Shown here piece by piece: positions 16,557-25,094 of a DNA stretch of 64,000 bases. Where the stretch lies: NCBI RefSeq assembly GCF_030268685.1, contig NZ_BSRQ01000006.1, positions 124,001 through 188,000 on the forward strand. Direction: 5' to 3'. This DNA is from Microtetraspora sp. NBRC 13810 (GTDB taxonomy: Bacteria; Actinomycetota; Actinomycetes; Streptosporangiales; Streptosporangiaceae). How positions within the stretch are numbered: the stretch's first letter is position 1; each line of letters begins with the position of its first letter. A model generated the notes under the pieces. That model saw nothing but the letters and a program-made list of their open reading frames with translations. It made no database searches and was not told the DNA's origin. Both the position numbers and the translations under genes were made by a program.

Positions 16557-17851
16557 GGCGTGCGCTGGTGGATGTGACCCCGCTGCGGTCGTCCCCGGCG
16601 TTCCGGCGGCTGTGGATCGGGGGGGTGTTCTCCGGGTTCGGCAGTCAGATGGCGCTCGTCGCCGTGATGTTCCAGGTCTGGGAGATGACCGGCAGCACCG
16701 TGTGGACCGGGGCCGTCGGGCTCGCCCAGGCGATCCCGCTCGTCGTCTTCGGGCTCTTCGCCGGGTCGATCATCGACCGCACCGATCGCCGGACCTTCTA
16801 CCTGATCGCCACCACCGGCCAGGCCGTCTGCGCGGCGCTGCTGGCCGTCCAGGGATTCTTCGGGCCTCTTCCGGTGGGCGGGGTGCTGGCGCTGGTGGCG
16901 GCGCAGTCCTGCTTCGTCGCCGGCGGCGGGCCGGCGGCGCGCACGTTCATCCCGCGGCTGCTGCCCAGGAGCCAGGTGGCGGCCGGGCTGGCGCTGAACC
17001 GCATCTCCTTCCAGGCGGCCATGCTGGCCGGGCCGGCGCTGGGCGGGCTGATCCTCGGATGGCTCGGCGTCGCCGCGTGCTACCTGATCGACGCGATCTC
17101 GTTCGGGCTGGCGTTCTACGGCGCGTTCGGGCTGCCGCCGATGCGGCCGGAGGGCGAGCCGGCCCGCCCCGGACTGCAGGGGGTGCTCGACGGCCTCGGC
17201 TTCCTGGCCCGCAGCCGCCCGGTGCGCGGCGCGCTGCTCACCGACCTCGCCGCGACCGTGCTGTCCATGCCGGTCAGCCTGTTCCCGCTGATCAACGCCG
17301 AACGGTTCGGCGGCGATCCGCGCACCCTCGGGCTGTTCCTGTCCGCGATCGCCGTCGGCGGCGTCATCTCCTCGGTCTTCTCCGGCGCGTTCACCCGGCT
17401 GCCCCGGCCCGGCCTGGTCATGCTCGCCGGCTCGGCCTCCTGGGGCGTGACGCTCGCGCTGTTCGGCCTGTCGGCGAACCCGTGGCTGGGGCTCGCCTGC
17501 CTGGCGCTGGCGGGCGCGGCCGACACCCTCGCCGTGGTGTCCCGGAGCACGATCGTGCAGCTGCACACCCCGGACGCCCTGCTCGGCCGGGTGTCCGCCG
17601 CCGAGCAGATCGTCGGCCAGGCGGGCCCGGACGTGGGCAACATGCGCGGCGGCCTGGTCGCCGGCGCGACCTCCGGCACGGCCGCCCTGGTGAGCGGCGG
17701 CCTGCTGTGCGTGGCCGCGGTGGTCGCGATCTCCGTCACCGCCCCCGAGCTACGCCGGTCCGGTACGGCCGGGCACGAAGAACCCCGAGCCGGTACGGCC
17801 CGCCGACCCCGGGCGGGGAGCGATCTCCCGCCCGCCGGAGGTCAGCCGTAG
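16547..17851 (+). CDS. MFS exporter (EntS-like, 12 TM)
   Basis: 434 residues from the ATG at 16547, preceded by GAGGA at good spacing and overlapping the MarR stop. It begins TPLRSSPAFRRLWIGGVFSGFGSQM, a pattern of the enterobactin-exporter/MFS_3 branch, and has IDRTDRRTFYLIA at the helix 2-3 loop. Twelve hydrophobic segments fit a proton-driven exporter of drugs or siderophores. Control by the coupled MarR protein is inferred from gene order. A bulged GC-rich hairpin (17872-17910) follows and reaches into the convergent kinase gene. Confidence 0.88.
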   Translation: MVVRRALVDVTPLRSSPAFRRLWIGGVFSGFGSQMALVAVMFQVWEMTGSTVWTGAVGLAQAIPLVVFGLFAGSIIDRTDRRTFYLIATTGQAVCAALLAVQGFFGPLPVGGVLALVAAQSCFVAGGGPAARTFIPRLLPRSQVAAGLALNRISFQAAMLAGPALGGLILGWLGVAACYLIDAISFGLAFYGAFGLPPMRPEGEPARPGLQGVLDGLGFLARSRPVRGALLTDLAATVLSMPVSLFPLINAERFGGDPRTLGLFLSAIAVGGVISSVFSGAFTRLPRPGLVMLAGSASWGVTLALFGLSANPWLGLACLALAGAADTLAVVSRSTIVQLHTPDALLGRVSAAEQIVGQAGPDVGNMRGGLVAGATSGTAALVSGGLLCVAAVVAISVTAPELRRSGTAGHEEPRAGTARRPRAGSDLPPAGGQP

Positions 17852-17871
17852 GCCGCCGGGGCCCGTCCACG

Positions 17872-17910
17872 CCGCCGGCACCGGCAGGTCAGTCCGCCGG
17901 TGCCCGGCGG
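17872..17910. terminator. GC-rich hairpin between convergent exporter and kinase genes
   Basis: Left arm CCGCCGGCACCGGC (17872-17885) pairs with GCCGGTGCCCGGCGG (17896-17910) with one bulged base and a 10-nt loop. It overlaps the last codons of the minus-strand kinase gene. No T-tract is present. Confidence 0.55.
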
Positions 17911-18944
17911 AGCCGGAGGCAGAAGCAGGCGCCGCCGTCCTCACCGGCCTCGTACCAGGCGTCGCCGCCGTTGCCCTGGGCGAGGCGGCGGACGATCCAG
18001 AGTCCCAGGCCGGTGCCCTCCGTCTCCCGCTCGACGTGCGGTTCACGGCTGAAGCGGTCGAACAACCGGGGCACGAAAGCCTGCGGCACACCCGCCCCGT
18101 GGTCACGTACCCGCACGTCGATCCAGTCCTCCCGGCCGCGCACGGACACCTCGATCGGCGGCCTCCCGTACGCGAGGGCGTTCTCCAGGTAGTTGCCGAG
18201 CATCGCCGCGAACTCCCCGCGGTCGACCAGGGCCACCAGCTCGGCGCCGCAGGACAGGCGCACCTCGTCCGGTCGCCGGTCGAGCTCGCCCAGCCGTTCG
18301 AGGATCACTTCGAGCACGGTGACGCGTTCCAGGTGGGCGGACGCTCCCTTCGCGTCGATCGTCGAAGCGGTGAGCAGTTTCCGGACCAGCCCCTGCAGGC
18401 GTGCCGTACGGTCGGCGATCCGGTCCACGATGTCGGCCTTCTGCTCCTCCGCGAGGGCCACCAGATGATCGCGCAACAGGTCCACCAGCACGCTGATCGC
18501 GGCCAGCGGGTTGTGCAGCTCGTGGGCCGCGATGGCGACCGCGACATTCTGCCGGTCGAGGGCCGCCGCGAGTTCGCCTTCGGTGTGACTGCGGCGGGTG
18601 ATGTCCCTGAGCGCCGCGACGTACAGGGGGTCGTCGTCCAGGGTCGTGACGGTGACGCGCATCTCGACGACTCGCCTGCCGCCGCCGGGCAGCATCAGGT
18701 CGATCTCCGTCGCGGTGCCGGCGACGATGGGGAAGCCGAACGGGGCGCCGACGAGATCCTGCGCCCGGCGGGCGAAGAGTTCCGCGGCGGCCGGATTGCA
18801 CAGTCGCACAATGCCCTGCGCGTCGACGGCGACGATCCCGTCCGCCGAGCCCGACACGATCACCTGGTCGATGTTGCCCCGGGGTCCGGCCTCGCCCGCC
18901 CTCGCGGAACCGGAGCCCGCCGCGCCCTCTCCGCCGGACCTCAC
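17889..18944 (-). CDS. PAS-domain sensor histidine kinase in the kai-like operon
   Basis: 351 residues from a GTG with GAAGGG 8 nt upstream, starting 1 bp after the kaiC stop. Residues about 22-120 form a PAS domain (ADGIVAVDAQGIVRLCNPAA). The HisKA dimerisation helix has the phospho-acceptor His141 in AAHELHNPLAAI, and the HATPase has N box NYLENALAYG, G1 DHGAGVP and G2 GTGLGLWIV. There is no membrane segment, so it senses a cytosolic signal. In cyanobacteria the output kinase SasA reads KaiC through a KaiB-like domain; this protein lacks that domain and has PAS instead. Its position makes a role as output or input kinase of the Kai proteins an inference. Confidence 0.88.
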   Translation of the reverse strand: MRSGGEGAAGSGSARAGEAGPRGNIDQVIVSGSADGIVAVDAQGIVRLCNPAAAELFARRAQDLVGAPFGFPIVAGTATEIDLMLPGGGRRVVEMRVTVTTLDDDPLYVAALRDITRRSHTEGELAAALDRQNVAVAIAAHELHNPLAAISVLVDLLRDHLVALAEEQKADIVDRIADRTARLQGLVRKLLTASTIDAKGASAHLERVTVLEVILERLGELDRRPDEVRLSCGAELVALVDRGEFAAMLGNYLENALAYGRPPIEVSVRGREDWIDVRVRDHGAGVPQAFVPRLFDRFSREPHVERETEGTGLGLWIVRRLAQGNGGDAWYEAGEDGGACFCLRLRRAPAD

Positions 18945-18945
18945 C

Positions 18946-20457
18946 CTAGCGCCCTTCGGTTTCCCCGGGCCGGGGCGGCGCCCATCGATCGTCCGTGCGC
19001 ATGTTCCCCGTCAGGACCTGGGAGATGTCGCGCAGCGGCTCACCGATGTGCATGCCGGTCTCGTCGATGGTGATCTCACGGATGCTCTGGTCGTGGGAGG
19101 AGCCCCGTGACTGGAGCACGACGATCGCACGGTGGATCTCGCCCACGCGTTCCACGTACTGGAGCAGGATCGACACGTCGGCGAGGCCGGCGATCTCCAT
19201 GTCGAGGGTGGACATACCCGCCGGCATGAGCCGCCCGCTGGGTGTCGCCGTGAGAAGTGTGGTGATCTCGTTCTGCCGCAGGAGCGCCACCAGGGCGATG
19301 ACGAAGTCGAACAGCGCGCGGGGGGCGACGGCCCGTTCCAGGGCGGACAGCGAGTCGATCACCAGCCGGCTGGGCGCGAACTCCTCGATGGTCCGCCTGA
19401 GCTGCAGGAAGTGCTCCTCCGGTGACGCCTCCTCCGGGTAGCCGGACACGACGTGCAGCAGGCCGGACTCCCGCATCGCCTGGAGGTCCAGGCCCAAGCC
19501 GGCGGCGTTGCGGAAGAGCTGCCCCTCGGTCTCGTCGAAGGTGCGGAACAGGCATTTCTTCCCCTCCCCGAACGCGGCCGCGGCGAAGCACAGGCTCGCC
19601 AGCGTCTTGCCGGTGCCGCTGGGCCCGGACAGTATGACGAGCGCATCCCGGTAGAAGCCGCCGCCGCACATCTCGTCCAGTTCACGGTTGCCGGATGTGA
19701 CCCGCTCCAGCGACGTCCGCCCGGACGGCGCCAGGAAGGCGAGCGGGACGACGACGATCCCGTCCCGCGGATCGATGGTGAACAGCCATTCTCCCGTGCG
19801 GTGCGAAGCGCCGCGGAACTTCACGATCTCCACGGTCCGGCTGCGCCTGCCGTGCTGGAGGACGTTCCGCAGGATGATGACGTTGTCGAGCACGAACTGC
19901 TCCACCCCGTAGCGGGTCACGCCGTTGTACTCCTCGGGCCGCTCCGCGGTGAGCACGGCGGTGACCCCTAGCTCTTTCAGCGCGGAGGCGATCTGATGCA
20001 GCTCATGACGCACGGTGCTGAAGTCGGCGAAGCGTGTGAAGATCGCACCGAGTGAGTCCACCGCGACCCTGCGGGCCCCGGTCTGCTGGACGGCGTGCCG
20101 GATGCGGGCCAGCAGACCGCCGAAGTCGAAGGCCCCGATGACCGGTGCGTCCTCCCCGATGTCCGCCGACACGTCGACGAACGCCCATCTGCGATCTCTC
20201 TCCCACTCTTCGAGCGGAAAGCCCAGCGACGCCGAGTTGCGCCGGATGTCGGCGGCCGTCTCCTCGAAGGTGACGAAGACTCCGGCCTCGTCGTGGTGCG
20301 TTATCCCGCGGGCCAGGAACTCGACGGCGAACAGCGTCTTACCGCTGCCGGTCGTACCGCTCACGAGCGTGGACCGCCTGGCGGGCAGCCCGCCCAGCGC
20401 GATGTGGTCGAAGCCGTTGATCCCGGTGGGAACCCGCTCGATCGTGTTGCCCGCCAT
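18946..20457 (-). CDS. kaiC: KaiC-like double-domain RecA-fold ATPase
   Basis: 503 residues from the ATG at 20457 with AAGGGG about 7 nt upstream. The CI domain has Walker A GTTGSGKT (34-41), catalytic Glu65-Glu66 in VTFEET, and KFRGASHRTGEW. The CII domain has Walker A GPSGTGKT (278-285), Asp308-Glu309 in RTFDET, and SRGSSHDQSIRE. At the CII phosphosite, cyanobacterial Ser431-Thr432 align to Ala423-Gly424 (EIAGLADVSILLQYVE) and Thr426 to Leu, so classical autophosphorylation should be impossible. The C-terminal A-loop/KaiA-binding tail is replaced by a short Pro/Glu-rich end. It sits between kaiB (2-bp gap) and the PAS kinase (1-bp gap). A KaiB-coupled ATPase rather than a phospho-clock is the best guess. 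Confidence 0.92.
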   Translation of the reverse strand: MAGNTIERVPTGINGFDHIALGGLPARRSTLVSGTTGSGKTLFAVEFLARGITHHDEAGVFVTFEETAADIRRNSASLGFPLEEWERDRRWAFVDVSADIGEDAPVIGAFDFGGLLARIRHAVQQTGARRVAVDSLGAIFTRFADFSTVRHELHQIASALKELGVTAVLTAERPEEYNGVTRYGVEQFVLDNVIILRNVLQHGRRSRTVEIVKFRGASHRTGEWLFTIDPRDGIVVVPLAFLAPSGRTSLERVTSGNRELDEMCGGGFYRDALVILSGPSGTGKTLASLCFAAAAFGEGKKCLFRTFDETEGQLFRNAAGLGLDLQAMRESGLLHVVSGYPEEASPEEHFLQLRRTIEEFAPSRLVIDSLSALERAVAPRALFDFVIALVALLRQNEITTLLTATPSGRLMPAGMSTLDMEIAGLADVSILLQYVERVGEIHRAIVVLQSRGSSHDQSIREITIDETGMHIGEPLRDISQVLTGNMRTDDRWAPPRPGETEGR

Positions 20458-20459
20458 CG

Positions 20460-20831
20460 TCACACCCCTTCCGAAGGAGATTCGTCCTGAGACGGAAGGC
20501 CGAGGGCGATCGCCGCGCGACCGTGGTCGGAGAGATCCCCGATCACCCGCCGCTGCGGTGACGGGGCGAGCCGGATCACCGTCGGCGTGGCCAGGATCCA
20601 CGCCTGCTCCGCGAGGTCGGGGCGTTGCGAGGTGTCGATGACCTCGACCTCGTAGGTGCCGGGGAAGAGAGAGTCGCACAGGAAGCGCAGATTGGCCTCC
20701 GCGGACTTCGAGCGGGCCGTGTCCCCCGCCACGTACAGCTGGAACGAGTATCTGATCACCTGGAGCTCCGGCTCGGGCGCGCGGGCCGCCTCAACCGCCT
20801 CGCGTTCGTACGGGCCACCGTCACACCTCAC
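20460..20831 (-). CDS. kaiB: KaiB-family protein
   Basis: 123 residues from the GTG at 20831; a GTG at 20759 (starting VIRYSFQLYVAGDT) has a GGAG at better spacing and may be the true start, giving about 99 residues like typical KaiB. Family residues are all present: QLYVAGDTARSKSAEANL, YEVEVIDTSQRPDLAE, ILATPTVIR and RRVIGDLSD. KaiB is a thioredoxin-like fold-switching protein that binds the KaiC CI ring. The gene leads the operon kaiB-kaiC-kinase, and its promoter region (20832-21068) is shared with the divergent response regulator gene. No KaiA homologue is visible in the window. Confidence 0.9.
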   Translation of the reverse strand: MRCDGGPYEREAVEAARAPEPELQVIRYSFQLYVAGDTARSKSAEANLRFLCDSLFPGTYEVEVIDTSQRPDLAEQAWILATPTVIRLAPSPQRRVIGDLSDHGRAAIALGLPSQDESPSEGV

Positions 20832-21068
20832 CCTCGTGAAGACCTGCCGAAGAGGACTTGCCCATCACCGTGCGCACACGTAACGTCACCACTAAGGCCA
20901 CCGGACCGGTCGTGGGCCGTGCCGTGCGCTCCGCCGGGGCGGGCACGCCGTTCGGGTCGCGTCCCCACTCTCCGTACCCCCTGACGCACGTATCGCACAC
21001 GGAGCGGGACCGGCCGCGGTGGGCACGAGCCGGGGAACGTCCCGGACCGCAGGGAGCGGGGATGTCCG

Positions 21069-21770
21069 ATGACGCGAGTTCTCGTGGTCGAGGATCAGCG
21101 GGCACTCGCCGGCGCCCTTGAGATCGCGATCGACGCCCAGCCGGACCTGGAGTGCGTGGGCGCCGCGGGAACCATCGCGGACGCCGTACCGCTGGCTGCC
21201 GCTCACAGCCCGGATGTCGTCCTGATGGACATCCACCTGCCCGACGTCGACGGGATCGAGGGGACGAGAAGGATCAAGGCGTCTCATCCGGAGGCTCGCG
21301 TGCTCATCCTGACCGGGGACGCCACTCCCGACCTGCTCGTGGCCGCCGCCACCGCGGGCGCTGCCGGATTTCTCGCCAAGGACAGCACTTTCCCTGACAT
21401 TCTCAAGGTCATCCGGGCCTCGGTCGATCAGAAGATCATCATGCTGGAGGGCAGCACCCTCCAGGCGCTCCTCCGGGACCCGGGGCCGGGCACGCCGTCA
21501 CCGGCCGGTCGCGAGAACTGGCCCGGGCTGACCGCCCGCGAATTCGACGTCCTGGAGCTGATGGGCGAGGGGCTCGACCCCCGTTCGATCGCGGAAAGAC
21601 TCGTCGTGAGCGTGCACACCGCCCGGGGCCACGTCAAGAACGTGCTGACGAAGCTGCACGCGCACAGCCAGCTGGAGGCCGTTATCGTGGCCACCCGGAC
21701 GAAACTCCTGCCCGGCTCGCCGGGCCGCCCTCCGTTCGGCCCATCTGGGGGTGGCCGTCGGCCCACCTGA
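21069..21770 (+). CDS. NarL/FixJ-type response regulator, divergent from the kai-like operon
   Basis: 233 residues. The receiver domain (about 1-120) has the acidic pocket VVEDQ (Glu8, Asp9), phospho-acceptor Asp54 in LMDIHLPD, and the conserved Lys in GFLAKDST. A linker follows, and then a LuxR-type helix-turn-helix (about 155-215: LTAREFDVLELMGEGLDP, SVHTARGHVKNVL). It shares its upstream region with kaiB. It may be the output regulator phosphorylated by the PAS kinase of that operon or by the soluble kinase downstream; both pairings are inference. The tail after residue 215 is Gly/Pro-rich. Confidence 0.88.
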   Translation: MTRVLVVEDQRALAGALEIAIDAQPDLECVGAAGTIADAVPLAAAHSPDVVLMDIHLPDVDGIEGTRRIKASHPEARVLILTGDATPDLLVAAATAGAAGFLAKDSTFPDILKVIRASVDQKIIMLEGSTLQALLRDPGPGTPSPAGRENWPGLTAREFDVLELMGEGLDPRSIAERLVVSVHTARGHVKNVLTKLHAHSQLEAVIVATRTKLLPGSPGRPPFGPSGGGRRPT

Positions 21771-21986
21771 GGGTGGCGGACGTGCCGCGTCACCTCTAGC
21801 GTTCTAAGGACAACGCCTCCGGTCCGGAACTCGACCCAGGTCACCCGGACATCCCCGAGAGGACGACTTCGCTTCGCGTGGATCCATCCGGGACGTTCCC
21901 GCCGGATGAGCCGGTGACGCCATGTGCCCGATGTCGCCCTACGACCAACCGGCCGTGCCCACATCCTCGGAGATCGAAGGGCTGAT

Positions 21987-22967
21987 ATGGACAAGCGACA
22001 ACTGACCGGTCTGTGCGACTACATCGACGGGCTCCCGGTGCCCTCGGATCTGCGGCACGTGTGCTGTGAGGTCCCCGCCCAGGTGGGAGAGGACGAGGTC
22101 ACCCGTACCGTCAGGACGGTCACCTGCAGGCTGGGACGGTTGAACCAGGCGCTGGTGCAGCAGCAGCAGTTCGCCTCCGACGCCTCGCACGAGCTGCGCA
22201 GCCCCGTCGCGGGACTGCGCGCGGAGCTTGAGGAAGCCCAGCTGCATCCCGGCGTGGACGACGTTCACGACGTGCTCGATCGCGCGCTGGACGACGTCGG
22301 CCGCCTCGAAGCCATCATCGGCGACCTGCTCCTGCTCTCCAAGGCCAGCAACCCGGCGCCGGCCGAGAAGGAGCGGGTGGACCTGGCCGAGCTGGTCCGG
22401 AACGAGGTCGCCCGGCGGGAGGACCGGCTCAGGGTGGAACTGCGGAGCTGCTCCGAGGCGTACGTGAACACGGTCCGCGTCCAGATCATCCGGCTGCTCA
22501 CCAACCTGTTGGACAACGCGCAACGGCATGCCAAGGGGAGGGTGCGGGTCGAGGTCACCTGCGACGCGCAGGTGGCGGAACTGTCCGTCTCCGACGACGG
22601 CGAGGGGATCGCCGAGGCAGACCGGGAACGGATCTTCGATCGTTTCAGCCGGCTCGACGCGGCCCGCAGCCGCGACTGCAGCGGCACCGGCCTCGGCCTC
22701 GCCATCGCCCGCGAGATCGCCCAGGCCCATCACGGGACCCTCGACGCCGGAGACTCCGCCATCGGCGGCGCGCGTTTCGCTCTCCGGCTTCCCCTGGTCC
22801 CCCGCCCGGCGGCCCCGTCCTCCGGCAGCGACATGGACAGACCCGGCCGCTGCGCCGCCGAGCCGGCGCCTGAGTATGCCGGGATCCCGGCCACGCCATG
22901 CGACCTGTGCGCCTTCGTGGATCACATCACCGAGTCGATCATGGCGAAGGGCTTCGACACCGGTTAG
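21987..22967 (+). CDS. Orphan soluble histidine kinase with Cys motifs
   Basis: 326 residues from the ATG at 21987, preceded by GAAGGG; frames further upstream lack a good start. There is no membrane helix or periplasmic domain. The protein opens with a short Cys-containing segment (Cys10, Cys26, Cys27), then a HAMP-tail-like stretch, HisKA with His68 in FASDASHELRSP, and a HATPase with LLDNAQRHA, DDGEGIAEAD and GTGLGLAIA. The end carries PCDLCAFVDHI. It resembles the catalytic half of membrane-bound EnvZ/BaeS-type kinases, such as the one at 33618, as if the sensor had been lost and replaced by Cys-bearing ends. It is 217 bp downstream of the NarL regulator. Confidence 0.85.
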   Translation: MDKRQLTGLCDYIDGLPVPSDLRHVCCEVPAQVGEDEVTRTVRTVTCRLGRLNQALVQQQQFASDASHELRSPVAGLRAELEEAQLHPGVDDVHDVLDRALDDVGRLEAIIGDLLLLSKASNPAPAEKERVDLAELVRNEVARREDRLRVELRSCSEAYVNTVRVQIIRLLTNLLDNAQRHAKGRVRVEVTCDAQVAELSVSDDGEGIAEADRERIFDRFSRLDAARSRDCSGTGLGLAIAREIAQAHHGTLDAGDSAIGGARFALRLPLVPRPAAPSSGSDMDRPGRCAAEPAPEYAGIPATPCDLCAFVDHITESIMAKGFDTG

Positions 22968-23045
22968 ACCGCCCCGCTCGGTTGGTGACAGGCGTGGTGT
23001 CGGACATGGAGAGGGCCATCGCGTGATCGGGCGCACCGCCTCCGG

Positions 23046-23063
23046 CTCCACCGATCGGTGGAG
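23046..23063. promoter_or_regulatory. 18-bp perfect palindrome downstream of the soluble kinase gene
   Basis: CTCCACCGATCGGTGGAG is a perfect inverted repeat in the 225-bp gap between the kinase stop and the next gene; the half site CTCCACCG recurs immediately after at 23067-23074. It could be a weak terminator or a binding site for control of the small membrane protein gene. The rest of this gap shows nothing recognisable. Confidence 0.45.
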
Positions 23064-23192
23064 TCGCTCCACCGCATGGGCGAGCGGCGGATTCCACCGC
23101 CTGCCCCGGCGATCGGCTGATCCGCATGGGGTGCCCGCGTTGCGACGCTGATTTCCGTCGGAGAACGACAGATACGACGGAGGCGAATCGGC

Positions 23193-23552
23193 ATGCGCAA
23201 TGTGATCTGGCTGATCGGCGGGTACGCCGCGGTCAGCGTGCTGACACTGGTGGCGGTGATCGTGTTCCGGCACGACGCGGCGATGGTCACCACCGCGGTC
23301 TGGATCCGCGGCACCATCGTCGCCGCCGCCTCGCTGCTCACCCTGTTCATCGCGGTCCGGGCGGCCCGCGGCGACCGCCGGATGCTGCTGCGGCTGCGCG
23401 TCGTCACCGCGGCCATGCTGGTCGCGATCGTGGTGATCATCGCGGTGCCCGGCGCGTTCCCGCTCTGGCTCAAGCTCGAACAGGGCATCTGCGGCCTGCT
23501 CCTGCTGGCCGTGGTCGTACAGATCAACCGGCGCCCGGCGGTCCGGCCGTGA
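23193..23552 (+). CDS. Small four-helix membrane protein, unknown function
   Basis: 119 residues with GGAGG upstream of the ATG. Four hydrophobic segments (about 4-24, 36-58, 68-88, 92-112) separated by short basic loops (AARGDRRMLLRLR). There is no catalytic motif. Its 3' end overlaps a GTG that opens a possible small ORF leading to the two-component pair, which suggests co-transcription with the kinase at 23769. It may be an accessory membrane component, but no function can be assigned. Confidence 0.75.
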   Translation: MRNVIWLIGGYAAVSVLTLVAVIVFRHDAAMVTTAVWIRGTIVAAASLLTLFIAVRAARGDRRMLLRLRVVTAAMLVAIVVIIAVPGAFPLWLKLEQGICGLLLLAVVVQINRRPAVRP

Positions 23553-23761
23553 GCGACGGTGGAGTGCGCCGTGGGCCTGCGGACGCCGACCGGGGCCGGA
23601 TTCGCGTACTGGGCCGCGACCCGCCGGCACATCTGCCACGTCACCCCGATGGCGCCACGGTCACCGCCATACAGGACGCCACGAACGGGCACCGGTTCGC
23701 CCTGGTCACGTTGCTCACGTGGGCGACCGGGGCGGCGGCTAAATTGTTCCGCTGGGAGTAG
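23549..23761 (+). CDS. Possible small ORF coupled to the membrane protein gene
   Basis: 70 codons starting at a GTG that overlaps the preceding stop (GTGA) and ending 7 bp before the kinase ATG. The second half (DGATVTAIQDATNGHRFALV then LLTWATGAAAKLF) has coding-like GC-rich third positions; the first half is Arg/Gly/Pro-rich and less convincing. It may be a real small protein, the remnant of one, or chance. I do not recognise a family. Confidence 0.35.
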   Translation: MSDGGVRRGPADADRGRIRVLGRDPPAHLPRHPDGATVTAIQDATNGHRFALVTLLTWATGAAAKLFRWE

Positions 23762-23768
23762 GTGCGCG

Positions 23769-25094
23769 ATGCAGAGTTGGCAGATGGCCGGGCCGGCGGG
23801 CTGGGAACAACGGTTCAGCCCCATGGTCACCGTGGTTCCTTACGTGCTGCTGGCCGTCCTGGCCGCCCAGACCATCGCCTTCAGGCACGACCAGCCGCGC
23901 TCCCTCGCCATCGACCTCACGCTCTGCGCGGCGGCCGCGGTGTGGAACCTGGTGTTCTTCACGCTGCACCCGTCGTGGCGCGGCCGGGTCGGCGTGATGG
24001 GCGTCTTCCTGACCGGCCTGATCCTGTTCGGGCTGGTCATGGTCCTGCGCGACCCATGGTTCGGCTTCTACACGCCCGCGCTGTACTTCTACGCGTACCG
24101 GATCATCGGCTGGCCGCGCGAGCTGTACTTCGTCGCCGCCGTCGCGGTGGTGGCCGGCACGGCCCAGGCGTCCGGCGTGGACCCCGGCACCTGGGTCGGC
24201 CGCCTCGAGTACCTGGCCATCCTGGTCGTCAACATCGCGCCGATGTGCCTGGTGGCCTGGATCGGCGAGATCAGCGCCCGGTACTACGACGCCCGGGAGG
24301 CGGCGCTGCGCGAGGCCCGGGAGGCCAACGCGCGGCTGGCCGCGGCCGTGACCGAGAACGCGGCGCTGCAGGAACGGCTGGTCGAGCAGGCCCGCGCGGC
24401 CGGCGTCCTGGACGAGCGGGCCCGGATGGCTCGGGAGATCCACGACACGCTGGCCCGGGGCCTGACCGGCATCGTCACCCAGTTGCAGGCGGCCGAGCAC
24501 GCGGCCGACGACCCGGCCGCGTGGCGCCGGCACCACGCGGCGGCGACCGCGCTGGCCCGGGAGAGCCTGACCGAGGCGCGGCGCTCGGTGAACGAGTTGC
24601 GCCCGGAGCCACTGGAGACCGGCCGCCTGGCCGACGCCATCACCGAGGTGGCGGCCAGATGGTCGGCCCGTCACGGCGTCCCCGCCCAGGTCGCCATCAC
24701 CGGCGGCACCCGCACGATGCGCCCGGAGGCCGAGGTCGCCCTGCTGCGGATCGCCCAGGAGGGCCTGGCCAACGTCGCCAAGCACGCCCCCACCGCCACC
24801 CGAGTCGGCCTCACTCTCACCTACATGGACCACCAGACCGCCCTCGACATCCGCGACGACGGCCAGGGCTTCAACCTGGCCACCCTCGTCTCCGCGCCGT
24901 CCGCCTCCCCGTCCTCCGGCTCAGGCGGCGGATCGGATCCGTCCGGCGGCAGTCGGAGCGGGGGCTTCGGGTTGGTGGCGATGCGGCAGCGGATCGAGGC
25001 GTTGTCGGGCACGTTGCAGATCGAATCGGAGGTGGGGGGCGGGACCGGGATCTCGGCCTGCCTGCCCGCCGAGGCACCGGAGGTACGTTCGTGA
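23769..25094 (+). CDS. NarL-type sensor histidine kinase (HisKA_3), membrane-bound
   Basis: 441 residues from the ATG at 23769; MAGPAG at 23784 is an alternative. About five to six membrane helices (residues about 18-175) form the sensor, then a coiled-coil linker rich in Ala, Glu and Arg (about 180-215), HisKA_3 with the acceptor His in MAREIHDTLARGLTGIV, and a HATPase with EGLANVAKHA and DDGQGFNL. A Ser/Gly-rich insertion (SASPSSGSGGGSDPSGGS) sits in the ATP lid, before GGFGLVAMRQRIEAL. It overlaps the regulator gene by 4 bp, so the pair is surely co-expressed. The signal is unknown. Confidence 0.9.
   Translation: MQSWQMAGPAGWEQRFSPMVTVVPYVLLAVLAAQTIAFRHDQPRSLAIDLTLCAAAAVWNLVFFTLHPSWRGRVGVMGVFLTGLILFGLVMVLRDPWFGFYTPALYFYAYRIIGWPRELYFVAAVAVVAGTAQASGVDPGTWVGRLEYLAILVVNIAPMCLVAWIGEISARYYDAREAALREAREANARLAAAVTENAALQERLVEQARAAGVLDERARMAREIHDTLARGLTGIVTQLQAAEHAADDPAAWRRHHAAATALARESLTEARRSVNELRPEPLETGRLADAITEVAARWSARHGVPAQVAITGGTRTMRPEAEVALLRIAQEGLANVAKHAPTATRVGLTLTYMDHQTALDIRDDGQGFNLATLVSAPSASPSSGSGGGSDPSGGSRSGGFGLVAMRQRIEALSGTLQIESEVGGGTGISACLPAEAPEVRS

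Noticed and set aside
20458-20679. KaiC start 74 codons upstream
   Set aside because: This stretch overlaps kaiB in another frame, and the ATG at 20457 has a good ribosome site and matches the family start.
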